Counted from the first letter of the stretch, positions 1 through 15,038 are shown. The stretch is DNA of 64,000 bases from Isoetes taiwanensis (GCA_021234155.1 JAJEKV010000030.1:2379842-2443841), one strand, 5' to 3'. Program-made: numbers and translations. Notes: generated by a model from the sequence alone, not told the origin.

Positions 1-608
1 AACCATAATGCAAAAAAAGATAACAACCATGAAACATCCGGAAACATATAGAGGCAATAGCGTGAAAAAGCAAATGCAACCATGGTAATGCCCGTCAGCC
101 TAAAAAAGAGGAGAACAGCGTTCAAGAATATGAAAAAGAAAATCAACCCTCATAGTGCATAATAAGCACAAGCGTGGAAACTAAGTGGAGACATCATTAT
201 ATAGGAAAAAGGCAAATTCGAATGATGCCAGAACATAAAAGTCAAAATAGATCGCGTGAATGCAACATAGGGATAATATCAAGGTAAACAACAAGAATGA
301 CGAAAACATAAAGGTGCCAGAGATGAAAAAAGGACAATACATGTAGAAGAATATGCCACCACGGACCGGATCGCCCCCTCATTATACCACGAGCTAAGTG
401 TAGTGCATCACACATAAGATACAAACACAAGTGCAAAAGATAAAACCCAACCCACCATGGGGAAATCCTAAACACAGCGAAAATGCAAAGGAACCGCCGG
501 ATGACATGAAAAACAACAATATAAGTGGAAGAAACTAACAACCTTAAGGAAAATGCCAAGAAAAACATGAATGAGGGAAGCCAAATCGGAAGAAGGGCGC
601 CCTAAAAT

Positions 609-1205
609 GAGAAATCCCAAGTTGTCAACAATGATGCAAAATTGCAAAATACTAAAGGGATAGTTTTTACCTTCGAGAACCAAAAAGCCGTGAGATAATA
701 ACATGTGACAACACAACCTATAGGTACCCATAAAACGATAAAGAACATCATAGAGGGAAGAGCCTATAGGAAAATCAAACACTGTGTGGACAAGAAAGAG
801 AAAGGAAAAAACAACATAGATAACGACCATACAAAAAATCACGCGATGTTACAGAGGATGTATGAAACAAATCAAGCTATCCGATTCCATAGTACAAAAA
901 ACACGCTATGTTAGGTCATAGAATGTATGAAACAAAATCAAGCTACGCGATTTCATAGGATGCATAAACGTGAAAAGCAAAAATCAAGCCATGTGATTGC
1001 ATATTAGGCATGAGATAGTGCCAACATAGATAGTACCCCCAAGTTGTCAATGATGATGCAAGAATGCGAAAAATAATAAAAAGGGAAAAGAAAAAATGAT
1101 GGCGAGTTCAAAAACCGTGGGAGAATAACATGTCACAACACACCTATAGGTACCCCATACAATAACAACAGCATATAGCATATAGGTAGGAACAAAAATC
1201 AAGCC
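609..1205. repeat. Imperfect direct duplication, ~430 bp apart
   Basis: The stretch around 609-800 (CCCAAGTTGTCAA, then 'ataacatgtgacaacacaacc', then 'tataggtaccca') is repeated in the same order at about 1,038-1,200. The copies carry many substitutions and small indels. This points to an old segmental tandem duplication of roughly 430 bp. Confidence 0.6.
841..959. repeat. Two degenerate ~62-bp tandem units
   Basis: Unit one (841-902) and unit two (903-959) share the order 'acgc(g/t)atgtta', 'atgtatgaaacaaa', 'atcaagcta', 'cgatt(c/t)catag'. It is non-coding and nested inside the larger duplication. Confidence 0.55.
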
Positions 1206-2040
1206 ATCTTATTGAGAAAAAAAGAAGGGAAACCACCAACCGGCATATGAGTAATAAACATTAAAAAGACAAAGCAAGCATGCGATTATAAAGCACAAAA
1301 GCGAGGAACGAAGGAGGATGCAAGCGGATTGCCAAAAAGCATCGAAACCCGCCCGGCGGACGGGAAGAAGAAGGCATGCAAAAAGATGGGAGAAGCATTA
1401 AGAAATTACCAAATGAAGAATGGTGAAACTAAGAACCACAAAATACAACTTTGATAAAGGAGCGGATGGATGGTGGATCGAGAAATTACCTTAAGGAGAA
1501 ATCACCCAAATGACATGATGAACCCACAGCGTATTATAGCGGCTTATGCTTTTAGTCGAGGTTCCCTAAGAACGTAAAAATCCCATATATAAAAAGTGTT
1601 ACGGTTCGAGACAAATGGAATAATGAAAATTGGGACCTAATCAAATTGCATGACAAATCCCCTTGAACAATGGTCTAGAATAAAGTGTTTCCTAAGAAAA
1701 TGGTATATAGTGGCAGATGTAACATGGGACTTAGCAGAAACAACGAAAATAGTGCCTAAGAATATGTTTCCATGTACTATAGTCGGACTCAATGGGTTCC
1801 TAATGTGGACTAGAAAAGCTACAAAACGCATGCCAAAATCTATGATAGGAAGAAAGAGGAAAAGTCTAAGTGAAGCGATGGAGAACTAGTACGAATGGAA
1901 AACAAGGGGAAACTATCAATTGAGTTAAGGGACGATCAATTTAGCAAGCAATTTAGTGCATGAAGTGGACGAAACTCCTGGTCACATGCATCCCGCTACA
2001 TGCGGGCCAGCTATCAGCGATCTGACCCGGATCGTGAGCA

Positions 2041-2160
2041 TGGTCCAGGCCAATACCGTCGGTGGAAAACACCCTTGCAGATCCGCCTGAGCAGGGCCCA
2101 AGCCGGAATTTTCGGTTGAAGAGCCCTGGCATCCGCCTGAGCAGGGCCCAAGTCGTGGCC
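2041..2160. repeat. GC-rich ~50-bp tandem units
   Basis: The string ATCCGCCTGAGCAGGGCCCA occurs at 2,081 and again at 2,131 (50 bp apart). A diverged third unit lies just before it around 'gatcgtgagcatggtccagg'. The three minus-strand frames crossing it are open only because the period is not a multiple of three and stops are rare; none looks like a known protein. Confidence 0.65.
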
Positions 2161-2729
2161 TTGTATGGCATGCCTGGCCCTCGATGAACCGCCCTTGGAT
2201 GGGATAAGGAACGTTGAAATCAGGCTCGTCTGCAGCAGATCCAGTTTGCAGGACACCATCAATTGCAGCATCCGCCCTGAATCTCGAAAAGAACATCGCC
2301 CAGCACAGCGTAACCAAAAACAACAGAGGAAAAAAGACAAACAACCAAATTTGAAACCAGAGAACACAGTTCTAAGAAAACCAGAAAGCCTGATGAGAAT
2401 TCTCTAGCCTAACAGGCTAAACCATCCAGCAGAAGAGAACAAGTTCTTCAACGGGCATAATTCTGCCCATACCCAGAAAGACCCATATCCATCCAGAAAA
2501 CGAAATCAAAATAAGAATCAATGGCCTAAGTCCATCCAATGCCAGAAATGCAAATACTAAACATGCTTAAGCGATATGCAGCAGCCATCACCAAATCTCG
2601 AATTTTCCAATCTACAAGAGAGTAAAATACCAGCATGCATGAAGAAGTGATGGATATGAAAATATTATCTTGCCAGGAGCAGCCAAACTAGAAGGATCAG
2701 GCAAACTCCTCTCCGAAAAAAGCGATGTT

Positions 2730-2925
2730 GAAGCTGGACAAGCGCAGAATCGTGGGAAGAAGAGAACATGGCTCTTGTCGAAGCTGGACTAGGGCAAATT
2801 CCTCTCAGAAAAGAAGCCATGTCGGAGCTAGACTGTGGCAGAATCGTGGGAAGAAGAGACATGGCTCATATGATGAAGCTGGACTAGGGCAGAATCATTG
2901 GGAAGAAAGGGCGTGGCTCGGCCAG
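2730..2925. repeat. Four degenerate ~48-bp tandem units
   Basis: Units begin with GAAGCTGGAC or a variant at about 2,730, 2,780, 2,824 and 2,875, and continue with a 'gcagaatcgtgggaagaagagacatggctc'-like body. A plus-strand frame (2,725-3,216) reads through them as a basic repetitive peptide and runs into the first 3.94-kb array sequence. No family is recognised and coding is unlikely. Confidence 0.6.
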
Positions 2926-3210
2926 AAGGATGCCAACGAAGAACAACAGATAGGCGGGAAGGGAGGAAAGCTACGAGAGGATAAGAAGAGGCTGCTTTGT
3001 GAGAAGGCGCCGTCGCAACTTAAAGCAAAAAATGGCCTAATATGGCTTCGTCCCTTCAGGAATGGCGATCCGATGGCTCGGATCGATGGGAAAGTGATAA
3101 GAACGCGAGAAAAAAAAAGGTTTGGAAACAGCGTTTTGCGAGGAAAAAAGCGTGAGTTTTGGCGGCCGGAAAGGGGACACCGGCATCGACAAAAACCCCA
3201 AAAACTTTTT

Positions 3211-6200
3211 AAGTAAGTAGACTAGTAAGCGTGTGCGGCGTTCTTGAGTAATATCTGACATGTATTTTTACTCGACTTTTTAACATCCGTAAAGTGCAAC
3301 CGACAACAACACATGTTGATATTGGCAAGAATGAACATTTTTGCTTTTGTGGTTTTGTTCTTGAAATTGTTTAAAAGCGATTATCATCAATGTATTAACT
3401 TTGTGTTTATGGATTTGAAGAGTAGTTAAGTTAATTCAACAAAAATAGGTACATAAATGCAAAACACAAAATTTCGTTTTGGTTCATTGGTATACTTTAG
3501 TTCATGATGGAACTCTAAATATGCATCTCCACATGGGCACATCACTACCAGCCGGATAATATCTTACCCGAGGTAAAGCGAAATGCACGAGCAAGTCATT
3601 GATTTGAGGCGCCTCCACGATGTCTCATGACTATCAAGCCGCGTCGGACAACTCATCCAGAATGTAGGCTCAGTATAATAGAATCGGATACCTAAACAAC
3701 CTAAAAATGACATGTTTAGCTCATTGAAAATAAAGATGACATTGTCATAACTTTAAGGCTTCGCTTCCATTCATTATTTAGATGAGTAGCCCAAGCTCCT
3801 CTTTCAACGAGACAACTCAAAAGTTTTCCCTATAATTGCTACTATTGACAATAAAGTATCTAAAAACAAAAGATACATAATCTTTGCTTACATCCAAACT
3901 TGTAATTTGAAAAACATTAAAAACCAAAATGTAAAAAGCACTTTGCTTGCATCTTTGCAACATAAAATTTAGGAAACTTAAAGAGGGTATTATTGCACTT
4001 CTTTGAAACATTCTTTGAAATATTACATGTCGATGCTCTCTTGATATATTTGCAATTATCGGTTATCAAGTAGAGCTCAATATACATCGTTATCATGTGA
4101 AATGAAAAAAGAACTTAAAGTCTTTGAGAAGACAAAGTGCTATAGTATTTTCCAAAGATTGCACTTACAAAAATGACAATAGGTTTTCCAACTTACATCG
4201 AAATTGGATACAACACGAGATTAGTGCCATAAGAAAAAGGTTTTGCATTGCCATATATAGAGAATCCAAGTTATGCTTTATACTTGCTTTGAGTTTCTTT
4301 GCGGTTACAAATACTTGACTCCAACTTGCAAGTCTAAACTTGAGTGTAGTCAATTTTAAAATTAGTGTCATAACCAACATCTCTTGCATTGCACGGTTCT
4401 ATTCCTAGAATTGTGACGGTAGGCACATAATGGCACCATGATGGTTTTATAAAACCCCATCTTCTTGTTGAACAATGTTCTCGGAATCCAAATTTTAGCA
4501 TCCTCGTAGCTCCCAAAGCTTTCTCTAGAAATCTATAGCAAGTTATTGCGGGACATGCTATCTGATTAGGTGTTCACGGCAAAAGTAAATCTAGTAGACA
4601 TGAGAAAAGTAATTGATAAGTTGAAAGTGATTGATGCAATAGACCCCATCCTTTCTTCTTTTTGTCAACATTCGGGTGGCTTCAATCAGCTCCATACAAA
4701 ATAAAAGTACCATCTTCAAATTAGAATCCATTGGAAATAGCATACAATGCTTTAACTAAATGAAAATGAATGAATGTATGCACAGGAAACTCCTTGGGAT
4801 TTGCTAGAGATAATAGAAACTTAACCAAAAACATAATGGAACTAAAAGATACTACATGTTTTGGGCGGTGAGATGCACATGCTTTGAGAAGAAATCCACG
4901 AAGAATCTGGAGCAAACCTAACCCATAAAGTCCAAAAGATACAAAATGCCTTGAACAATGGTTACGCTATCATCTGCAACAAAAACATAAGGATGCAAGC
5001 AAGTTAAAGCCGCCTCCTAAATGCGGTCAAGGCCACGCACTTTGAAAAACAATGTTGAGCACAAAAATTGGGATAAAAGCAATTATATGAGTTGGCATTC
5101 CATATTTTGAGTTTTCCTATCTAAACAACATACTTTGCTGGTGGTATTTTTAATATCTTATGCTTCAAGAAATAAAACCAAGTAAAAGCTTTCTATAAAA
5201 CTCTCACCTTGCTTAGGATTTTGGCCGCACAACTTGAGACCTACAACCACCCCTCACTACAACCAAAATAATTCAAAACCCATAAGAAAACCAACAAAGC
5301 GAGAAATTGAACCAAGGAAAGCCAAGATCAAAAAGCCTCACTTATGGACATCTAAAACAATTAAATTCTTGTGAATGAGAGGCATAAATTGGCATCATCT
5401 TCTGATCAATGGCTCTTCTTGCTTTGTGTAATGGACCTTCAAAAAGCTAGCTTATCTTAAAGCAAATGAAACCTCTGTAATCAAGAAAGAAGTGCATATG
5501 CAATCATTAAACTTTTTAGTTCACAAGCGATTAAGCGAGTTTAACGATTACATATATCAAATGAATTGGAAACAAATAAAACAATCTTAAAAGGTAATGA
5601 AATGATGCTACCGTACCACTGCCTCCTGAAGAAGCTAGATTACCTTGGCCCGGGACTCATTACTTAGAGATAACATGGCCTAAAACATAAAATTCTCTCT
5701 GCATCTCTCCTACAACAACACACAAATTTTAACAAGCGGAGTTAGGGTGATGGAAAATAATTGCAAAATTGAAAATAAAAGTAAGAAGGCTCTTATGTTT
5801 TTTTGCTCACATCCCTGCACTTTGTGCATAATATGCTATGCTCACCTTTATTATAACCATTTGTGAAAAACAATAACATTAAATTCAAAACATTAAACAC
5901 AGGGGTATACATAGATTTAGATTAGCATGTATCGAAGATGCGCCCTAGCAACCTCATTTGAAGAAGTTGAAGATGGAGAAGTAAAAGTGCACCCTATTTT
6001 TCTATTTGTAAGCGTGTTTCATCGTATCCTGTTTACGTGCTGAAGAAAAGCCAGGACGAGGTTAACGAGAAGGCAATAATTTCTGACAAGATTCAACTCT
6101 AAAGAAAATGCAAAACTTACACGCATGTCACCCCTGAAGCTCGACTGTTATCACGGGTTTTCTTTGCCAAATAAAACTTTAAGTAATCAAAGCATGCGTG

Positions 6201-7142
6201 ATGTTTATTCAAAAAAACTTCAAGTTGCATGAGCTAATGTCTAAAACTCTTTGAGGATGGTGAGCTTTGCGGATTAGTGAATCCTCATATTTGAATCTGG
6301 TACTAAGACAAACTGCATCAAAAAGCGAGAAAACATGCGGACCAAATAGAAACTTGCATAATACACGGAATGGATTAGAATGGATAGCGGCCGGATGGGT
6401 CTGCTATTGCTTACGAGAAAAAGCGAAATGGATAGATAAGCACAAAGCAAAAGTAGGGGCGGTGAAAAAAAGAAATAGGGTGGAATAGATGGCGATTGGC
6501 TTATTGAGAAAGAAAAGAAGATGCCACCGTCATGTGCCATAGCCTCAAAATTATCTCTACGGGAATCGATTACCTATTCACAAAAAATGGCGATCCTTGA
6601 TTGAACAGCTGGCAAGCCACATTTGTTCTAATCTTGATTTCTGCGAACCGCTAGCTATGGCAGTGTTTTTGAATCTGAAGAAAGAATAAGCCCAAAAAGC
6701 GTAAGTAAGAAAGAGCCCAATGCAAGAGATAAGAACTTCTTCAAGCTTGTCCGGGAGGATTTAGGATGCTTCTAGCGTTACCTGCTCCGGCGATCGGCGA
6801 TGAATGGAGAAAAAAAATTATCGATGAAACAAGCGATTCACGGGCGCATCACGACCGCAGATCTCTAAGCTCCAAGCAAACACCTTGTGGCCTGCCGCGT
6901 CTTTAAGATCCGACCCCATCTTCAAAGCGATATCCCACCGCGAGAAGTCCGCTTCTCAACCGTTTCAAAAATTTAGGTATGATTATTTCGGCGAGAGGAA
7001 AGCGGCTTTGAAAAGGGGAAAAAGTGATAAGACGGCAGGAAAAAGAAAGGTTTGGTAGGGAAAGCGTTTTTGCGGAAAAAGCGTGAGTTTTGGCGGTAGA
7101 AAGGGGACAGCAAGCATCGGCAAAAACCCCAAAAACTTTTTT
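3211..7142. repeat. 3.94-kb array, unit 1
   Basis: This copy keeps the same order of landmarks as the others. Examples are the GGTACATAAATGCAAAACAC block near its start, a 'gcacataatggcaccatgatgg' block about 1.2 kb in, and the CAAAAACCCC end block. It is the most divergent of the three at its far left end. Confidence 0.85.
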
Positions 7143-10100
7143 AAGTAAGTAGACTAGTAAGCGTGTGCGGCGTTGCGTATAATATCTGACATGTATTTTT
7201 ACTCGACTTTTTAACATCCGTAAGTGCAACCGACAACAACACATGTTGATATTGGCAAGAATGAACATTTTTGCTTTTGTGGTTTTGTTCTTGAAATTGT
7301 TTTAAGAGCAGTATCATCAATGTATTAACTTTGTGTTTATGAATTTCGGGAAAAGTAGTTAAGTTAATTCAACAAAAATAGGTACATAAATGCAAAACAC
7401 AAAATTTCGTTTTGGTTCATTGGTATACTTTAGTTCATGATGGAACTCTAAATATGCATCTCCACATGGCGCACATCACTACCAGCGAGATAATATCTTA
7501 CCAGGGGTAAAAGCGAAATGCACGAGAGCAAGTCATTGATTTGAAGCGCCCACGATGTCTCCACGACTATCAAGCCGCGTCGGACAACTCATCGAATGTA
7601 GGCTCGTATAATAGAATCGGATACCTAAACAACCTAAAAATGACATGTTTGGCTCTTTGAGAAAATAAAGATGACATTGTCATAACTTTAAGGCTTAAGC
7701 TTCCACTCATTATTTCGATGAGTAGCCCAAGCTCCTCTTTCAACGGACAACTCAAAGTTTTCCCTATAATTGCTACTATTGACAATAAAGTATCTAAAAA
7801 CAAAAGATACATAATCTTTGCTTACATCAAACTTGTAATTTGAAAAACATTAAAAACCAAAATGTAAAAGCACTTTGCTTGCATCTTTGCAACATAAAAT
7901 TTAGGAAACTTAAAAAGGGTATTATTGCACTTCTTTGAAACATTCTTTGAAATATTACATGTGCGATGCTCTCTTGATATATTTGCAATTATCGGTTATC
8001 AAGTAGAGCTCAATATACATCGTTATCATGTGAAATGACAAAAAGAACTTAAAGTCTTTGAAGAACACAAAGTGCTATAGTATTTTCAAAGATTGCACTT
8101 ACAAAAAATGACAATAGGTTTTCCAACTTACATGGGAATTAGGATACAACTTGAATTAGTGCCATAGAAAAAAGTTTTGCATTGCCATATATAGAGAATC
8201 CAAGTTATGCTTTACGCTTTGCACGCGAGTTTCTTTGCGATTTACAAATAGCGACTCCAACTTGCAAGTCTAAACTTGAGTGTAGTCAATTTTAAAATTA
8301 GTGTCATAACCAACATCTCTTGCATTTGCACGGTTCTATTCCTAGAATTGTGGCGGTAGGCACATAATGGCACCATGATGGTTTTATAAAACCCCATCTT
8401 CTTGTTGAACAATGTTCTCGGAATCCAAATTTTAGCATCCTCGTAGCTCCCAAAGCTTTCTCTAGAAATCTATAGCAAGTTATTGCGGGACATGCTATCT
8501 GGGTTAGGTGTTCTGGCAAAGTAAATCTAGTAGACATGAGAAAAGTAATTGATAAGTTGAGAAAGTGATTGATGCAATAGACCCCATCCTTTCTTCTTTT
8601 TGTCAACATTCGGGTGGCTTGATCGACTCCATACAAATAAAACTACCATCTTCAAATTAGAATCCATTGCGAAATAGCATACAATGCTTTAACTAAATGA
8701 AAATGAATGAATGTATGCTGGAAACTCCTTGGGATTTGCTAGAGATAATAGAAACTTAACAAAAACATAATGGAACTAAAAGATACTACATGTTTTGGGC
8801 GGTGAGATGCACATGCTTTGAGAAGAAATCCACGAAGAATGCGGAGCAAACCTACTTATAAAAGTCAAAAAGATACAAAATGCCTTGAACAATGGTTACG
8901 CTATCATCATGCAACAAAAAACATAAGGATGCAAAGCAAGTTAAAGCCAGCCTCCTAAATGCGGTCAAGGCCACGCACTTTGAAAAACAATGTTGAGCAC
9001 AAAAATTGGGATAAAAGCGATTATACTTGAGTTGGCATTCCATATTTTGAGTTTTCCTATCTAAACAACATACACCGGTGGTATTTTTAATATCTTATGC
9101 TTCAAGAAATAAAACCAAGTAAAAGCTTTCTATAGAAACTCTCACCTTGCTTGGGATTTTGGTACGCACAACTTGAGACCTACAACCACCCCTCACTACA
9201 ACCAAAATAATTCAAAACCCATAAGAAAACCCGGCCAAAAGAGAAATTGAACCAAGGAAAGCCAAGATCAAAAAGCCTCACTTATGGACATCTAAAACAA
9301 TTCTGAATTCTTGTGAATGAGAGGCATAAATTGGCATCATCTTACGATCAATGGCTCTTCTTGCTTTGTGTAATGGACCTTCCAAAAGCTAGCTTATCTT
9401 AAAGCAAATGAAAACCTCACGTAATCAAGAAGAAAGTTTGCATATGCAATCATTAAACTTTTTCGTTCACAAGCGATTAAGCGAGTTTAACGATTACATA
9501 TATCAAATGAATTGGAAACAAATAAAACAATCTTAAAGGTAATGAAATGATGCTACAGGTACCCTGCCTCCTGAGAGAAGCTAGATTGCGGCCCGGGACT
9601 CATTACTTGGAGATAACATGGCCTAAAACATAAAATTCTCTCTGCATCTCTCCTACAACAACACACAAATTTTAACAAGCGGAGTTAGGGTGATGGAAAA
9701 TAATTGCAAAATTGAAAATAAAAGTAAAAAGGCTCTTATGTTTGATTTGCTCACATCCTGCACCTTAGACTTTGTGCATAATATGCTATGCTCACCTTTA
9801 TTATAACCATTTGTGAAAAACAATAACATTAAATTCAAAACATTAAACTGGGGGTATACATAGATTTAGATTCGCATGTATCTGAAGATCGCCCCCTAGC
9901 AACCTCATTTGAAGAAGTTGAAGATGGAGAAGTAAAAGTGCACCCTATTTTTCTATTTGTAAGCGTGTTTCTTACGTATCCTCACATTTTAGTGCTGAAG
10001 AAAAAGCAGACGAGGTTAACAGAAGGCAATAATTTCAGACAAGATTCAACTCTAAAGAAAATGCAAAACTTACACGCATGTCACCCCTGAAGAAGCTCCG

Positions 10101-11090
10101 GCTGTTATCCGGGTTTTTTCTTTGCAAATAAAACTTCGTAATCAAAGCATGCGTGATGTTTATTCAAAAGAAAACTTCAAGTTGCATGAGCTAATGTCTA
10201 AAACTCTTTGAGGATGAAGCTGAGCTTTGCGGATTAGTGAATCCTCATATTTGAATCCACGGTACTAAGACAAACATGCATCAAAAAGCGAAAACATGCG
10301 GACCAAATAGAAACTTGTAATACGGAATGGATTAGAATGGATAGCGGCGGATGGGTCCTGCTATTGCTTACGGAAAAACGAAATGGATAGATAAGCACAA
10401 AGCAAAAGTAGGGGCGGACTGAAAAAAAGAAATAGGGTGGAATAGATGGCGATTGGCTTATTTCGAAAGAAAAGAAGATGCCAGTCATCATGTGCCATAG
10501 CCTCAAAAATTATCTCACGGGAATCCGGTACCTATTCACAAAAAATGGCGATCCTTGATTGAACAACTGGCAACCACATTTGTTCTAATCTTGATTTACT
10601 GCCGAGCCGCTAGCTATGGCGAGTGCTTGAGATCTGAAGAAAGAATAAGCCCAAAAAGCGTAAGTAAGAAAGAGCCCAATGCAAAGAGATAAGAACTTCT
10701 TCTTGTCAGGAGGATTTAGGATGTTACAACGTTACTGCTCCGGTGATCGGTGATGAATGGAGAAAAAAATTATCGATGAAACAAGCGATTCCGCGTGCAT
10801 CCTGCCACCGTCTCTAAGCTCAAGCAAACACCTTGTGGCCTGCAGCGTCTTTAAGATCCGACCCCATCTTCAAAGCGATATCCACTTGAGAAGTCCGCTT
10901 CTCAACCGTTTCAAAAAATTTAGTATATGATTATTTGGGAGAGGAAAAGCGGCTTTGAAAAGGGGAAAAAGTGATAAACGCAGCCAGGAAAAAAAGGTTT
11001 GGCGGGAAAAGCGTTTTTTAGGGAAAAAAGCGTGAGTTTTGGCTGGTAGGAAAGGGGACACCGGCATCGGCAAAAACCCCCAAAACTTTT
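7143..11090. repeat. 3.94-kb array, unit 2
   Basis: Middle copy. Its minus strand keeps the longest frame of the unit (8,304-8,636, 110 residues), because small indels join two frames that are separate in units 1 and 3. The frame has no recognised domain. Confidence 0.85.
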
Positions 11091-14000
11091 AAGTAAGTAG
11101 ACTAGTAAGCGTGTGCGGCGTTGCGGGCAATGTCTGACATGTATTTTTACTCGACTTTTTAACATCCGTAAGTGCAACCGACAACAACACATGTTGATAT
11201 TGGCAAAGAATGAACATTTTTGCTTTTGTGGTTTTGTTCTTGAAATTGTTTAAGAGCGATTATCATCAATGTATTAACTTTGTGTTTATGGATTTCGGAA
11301 GAGTAGTTAAGTTAATTCAACAAAAATAGGTACATAAATGCAAAACACAAAATTTCGTTTTGGTTCATTGGTATACTTTAGTTCATGATGGAACTCTAAA
11401 TATACATCTCCACATGGCGCACATCACTACCAACGGATAATATCTTACGGGGTAAAAGCGAAATGCGAGCAAGTCATTGATTTGAAGCGCCCACGATGTC
11501 TCGACTATCAAGCACGTCGGACAACTCATCGAATGTAGGCTCGTATAATAGAATCGGATACCTAAACAACCTAAAAATGACATGTTTAGCTCGAGAAAAA
11601 AAAAGATGACATTGTCATAACTTTAAGGCTTCGCTTCCACTCATTATTTCGATGAGTAGCCCAAGCTCCTCTTTCAACAGACAACTCAAAGTTTTTCCCT
11701 ATAATTGCTACTATTGACAATAAAGTATCTAAAAACAAAAAGATACATAATCTTTGCTTACATCAAACTTGTAATTTGAAAAACATTAAAACCAAAATGT
11801 AAAAGCACTTTGCTTGCATCTTTTGCAACATAAAATTTAGGAAACTTAAAAGGGTATTATTGCACTTCTTTGAAACATTTTTGAAATATTACATGAGTGA
11901 TGCTCTCTTGATATATTTGCAATTATCGGTTATCAAGTAGAGCTCAATATACATCGTTATCATGTGAAATGACAAAAAAGAACTTAAAGTCTTTGAGAAG
12001 ACAAAGTGCTATAGTATTTTCCAAAGATTGCACTTACAAAAATGACAATAGGGTTTCCAACTTACATGGAATTGGATACAACTTACGAATTAGTGCCATA
12101 AGAAAAAGGTTTTGCATTGCCATATATAGAGAATCAAGTTATGCTTTACGCTCCTTTGAGTTTCTTTGCGAGTTACAAATAACGACTCCAACTTGCAAGT
12201 CTAAACTTGAGTGTAGTCAATTTTAAAATTAGTGTCATAACCAACATCTCTTGCATTGCACGGTTCTATTCCTAGAATTGTGACGGTAGGCACATAATGG
12301 CACCATGATGGTTTTATAAAACCCCATCTTCTTGTTGAACAATGTTCTCGGAATCCAAATTTTAGCATCCTCGTAGCTCCCAAAGCTTTCTCTAGAAATC
12401 TATAGCAAGTTATTGCGGGGACATGCTAATCTGATTAGGTGTTCACGGCAAAGTAAATCTAGTAGACATGAGAAAAGTAATTGATAAGTTGAGAAAGTGA
12501 TTGATGCAATAGACCCCATCCTTTCTTCTTTTTTGTCAACATTCGGTGGCCCGATTCGACTCCATACAAAATAAAAGTACCATCTTCAAATTAGAATCCA
12601 TTACGGGAAATAGCATACAATGCTTTAACTAAATGAAAATGAATGAATGTATGCACGGAAACTCCTTGGGACTGCTAGAGATAATAGAAACTTAACCAAA
12701 AACATAATGGAACTAAAAGATACTACATGTTTGGGCCGGTGAGATGCACATGCTTTGAGAAGAAATCACGAAGAATCACGGAGCAAACCTACTTATAAAA
12801 GTCCAAAAGATACAAAATGCCTTGAACAATGGTTACGCTATCATCGCAACAAAAAACATAAGGATGCAAGCAAGTTAAAGCCCGCCTCCTAAATGCGGTC
12901 AAGGCCACGCACTTTGAAAAACAATGTTGAGCACAAAAATTGGGATAAAAAAGTATAACAGAGTTGGCATTCCATATTTTGAGTTTTCCTATCTAAACAA
13001 CATACACGCTTTGGTGGTATTTTAATATCTTATGCTTCAAGAAATAAAACCAAGTAAAAGCTTTCTATAGAAACTCTCACCTTGCTTGCGAGGATTTTGG
13101 CTGCACAACTTGAGACCTACAACCACCCCTCACTACAACCAAAATAATTCAAAACCCATAAGAAAACCAACCAAAAAGTAAATTGAACCAAGGAAAGCCA
13201 AGATCCAAAAAGCCTCACCTAAGAATGCCTTTGTAGTAAAGTTATTGACATTTAAAACAATTCTAAATTCTTGTGAATGAGAGGCATAAATTGGCATCAT
13301 CTTCTGATCAATGGCTCTTCTTGCTTTGTGTAATGGACCTTCAAAAGCTAGCTTATCTTAAAGCAAATGAAACCTCACAGTAATCAAGAAGAAGTTTGCA
13401 TATGCAATCATTAAACTTTTTCGTTCACAAGCGATTAAGCGAGTTTAACGATTACATATATCAAATGAATTGGAAACAAATAAAACAATCTTAAAGGTAA
13501 TGAAATGATGCTACTGCCGTACCCTGCCTCCGCAGAGAGAAGCTAGATTGCGGCCCCGGGACTCATTACTTGCGAGATAACATGGCCTAAAACATAAAAT
13601 TCTCTGCATCTCTCCTACAACAACACACAAATTTTAACAACGGAGTTAGGGTGATGGAAAATAATTGCAAAATTGAAAATAAAAGTAAGAAGGCTCTTAT
13701 GTTTTATTGCTCACATCTCACTTGCTTGTGCATAATATGCTATGCTCACCTTTATTATAACCATTTGTGAAAAACAATAACATTAAATTCAAAACATTAA
13801 ACACAGGGGTATACATAGATTTAGATTCGCATGTATGCGAAGATCGCCCTAGCAACCTCATTTGAAGAAGTTGAAGATGGAAGTAAAAGTGCACCCTATT
13901 TTTCTATTTGTAAGCGTGTTCCTTCAGTATCCCTGTTTAGGTACTTTGAAGAAAAAAATGAGGGTTAACGAAGGCAATAATTCTGACAAGATTCAACTCT

Positions 14001-15038
14001 AAAGAAAATGCAAAACTTACGCATGTCACCCACGAAGCTCCGGCTGTTATGGTTTTTTTTGCTGCAAATAAAACTTTAAGTAATCAAAGCATGCGTGATG
14101 TTTATTCAAAAGAAAACTTCAAGTTGCATGAGCTAATGTCTAAAACTCTTTGAGGATGAAGGTGAGCTTTCTTGGGATTAGTGAATCCTCATATTTGAAT
14201 CTGGTACTAAGACAAACACGCATCAAAAAGCGAGAAAACATGCGGACCAAATAGAAACTTGTAATACACGGAATGGATTAGAATGGATAGCGGCCGGATG
14301 GGTCATGCTATTGCTTACGGAAAAACGAAATGGATAGATAAGCACAAAGCAAAGTAGGGGCGGACTGAAAAAAAGAAATAGGGTGGAATAGATGGCGATT
14401 GGCGCTTATTGAGAAAGAAAAGAAGATGCCCAGAGTCATGTGCCATAAGCCTAAAAAATTATCTCACGGGAATCCGGTACCTATTCACAAAAATGGCGAT
14501 CCTTGATTGAACAATGGCAACCACATTTGTTCTAATCTTGATTTCTGCCGGAGCCGCTAGCTATGGCGGTGCTTGAGATCTGAAGAAAGAATAAGCCCAA
14601 AAAGCGTAAGTAAGAAAGAGCCCAATGCAAGAGATAAGAACTTCTTCAAGCTTGTCAGGAGGATTTAGGATGTTACAAGCGTTACTGCTCCAAACAATCG
14701 GCCCGATGAATGGAGAAAAAATTATCGATGAAACAAGCGATTCACGGTACGCATCACCTGCCGTCTCTAAGCTCCAAGCAAACACCTTGTGGCCCGCGAG
14801 CGTCTTTAAGATCAGACCCCATCTTCAAAGCGATATCCACTTGCTTAGAAGTCCGCTTCTCAACCGTTTCAAAAATTTCGTATGATTATTTCAGGAGAGG
14901 AAAAGCGGCTTTGAAAGGGGAAAAAGTGATAAAACTGGGAAAAGAAGGTTTGGCGGAAAAAAGCGTTTTCTTAGGAAAAAGCGTGAGTTTTTGGCCCGGA
15001 AAGGGGACCAGGCATCGGCAAAACCCCCAAAACTTTTT
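11091..15038. repeat. 3.94-kb array, unit 3
   Basis: Last copy. It contains a small unit-specific insertion near 13,225-13,250 ('aatgcctttgtagtaaagttattg') that the other copies lack. The array stops abruptly inside AAGTAG at 15,044 and gives way to unrelated AT-rich sequence. Confidence 0.85.

Larger units (their letters stand above)
1..3062. other. Purine-rich non-coding flank
   Basis: No recognisable protein in either strand. The plus strand is strongly A/G-rich up to about 1.9 kb, and the longest open frames there are low-complexity. Motifs such as 'atcaagc' followed by 'gatttcatag'-like strings recur in degenerate form between 0.85 and 1.2 kb, as expected of decayed satellite or retroelement DNA. 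Separate entries describe the clearer repeats inside. Confidence 0.6.

Noticed and set aside
8304-8636. 110-residue minus frame in array unit 2 as a retroelement protein
   Set aside because: I compared it by eye with copia and gypsy integrase and reverse transcriptase motifs and found none; the frame is broken in the other two units.
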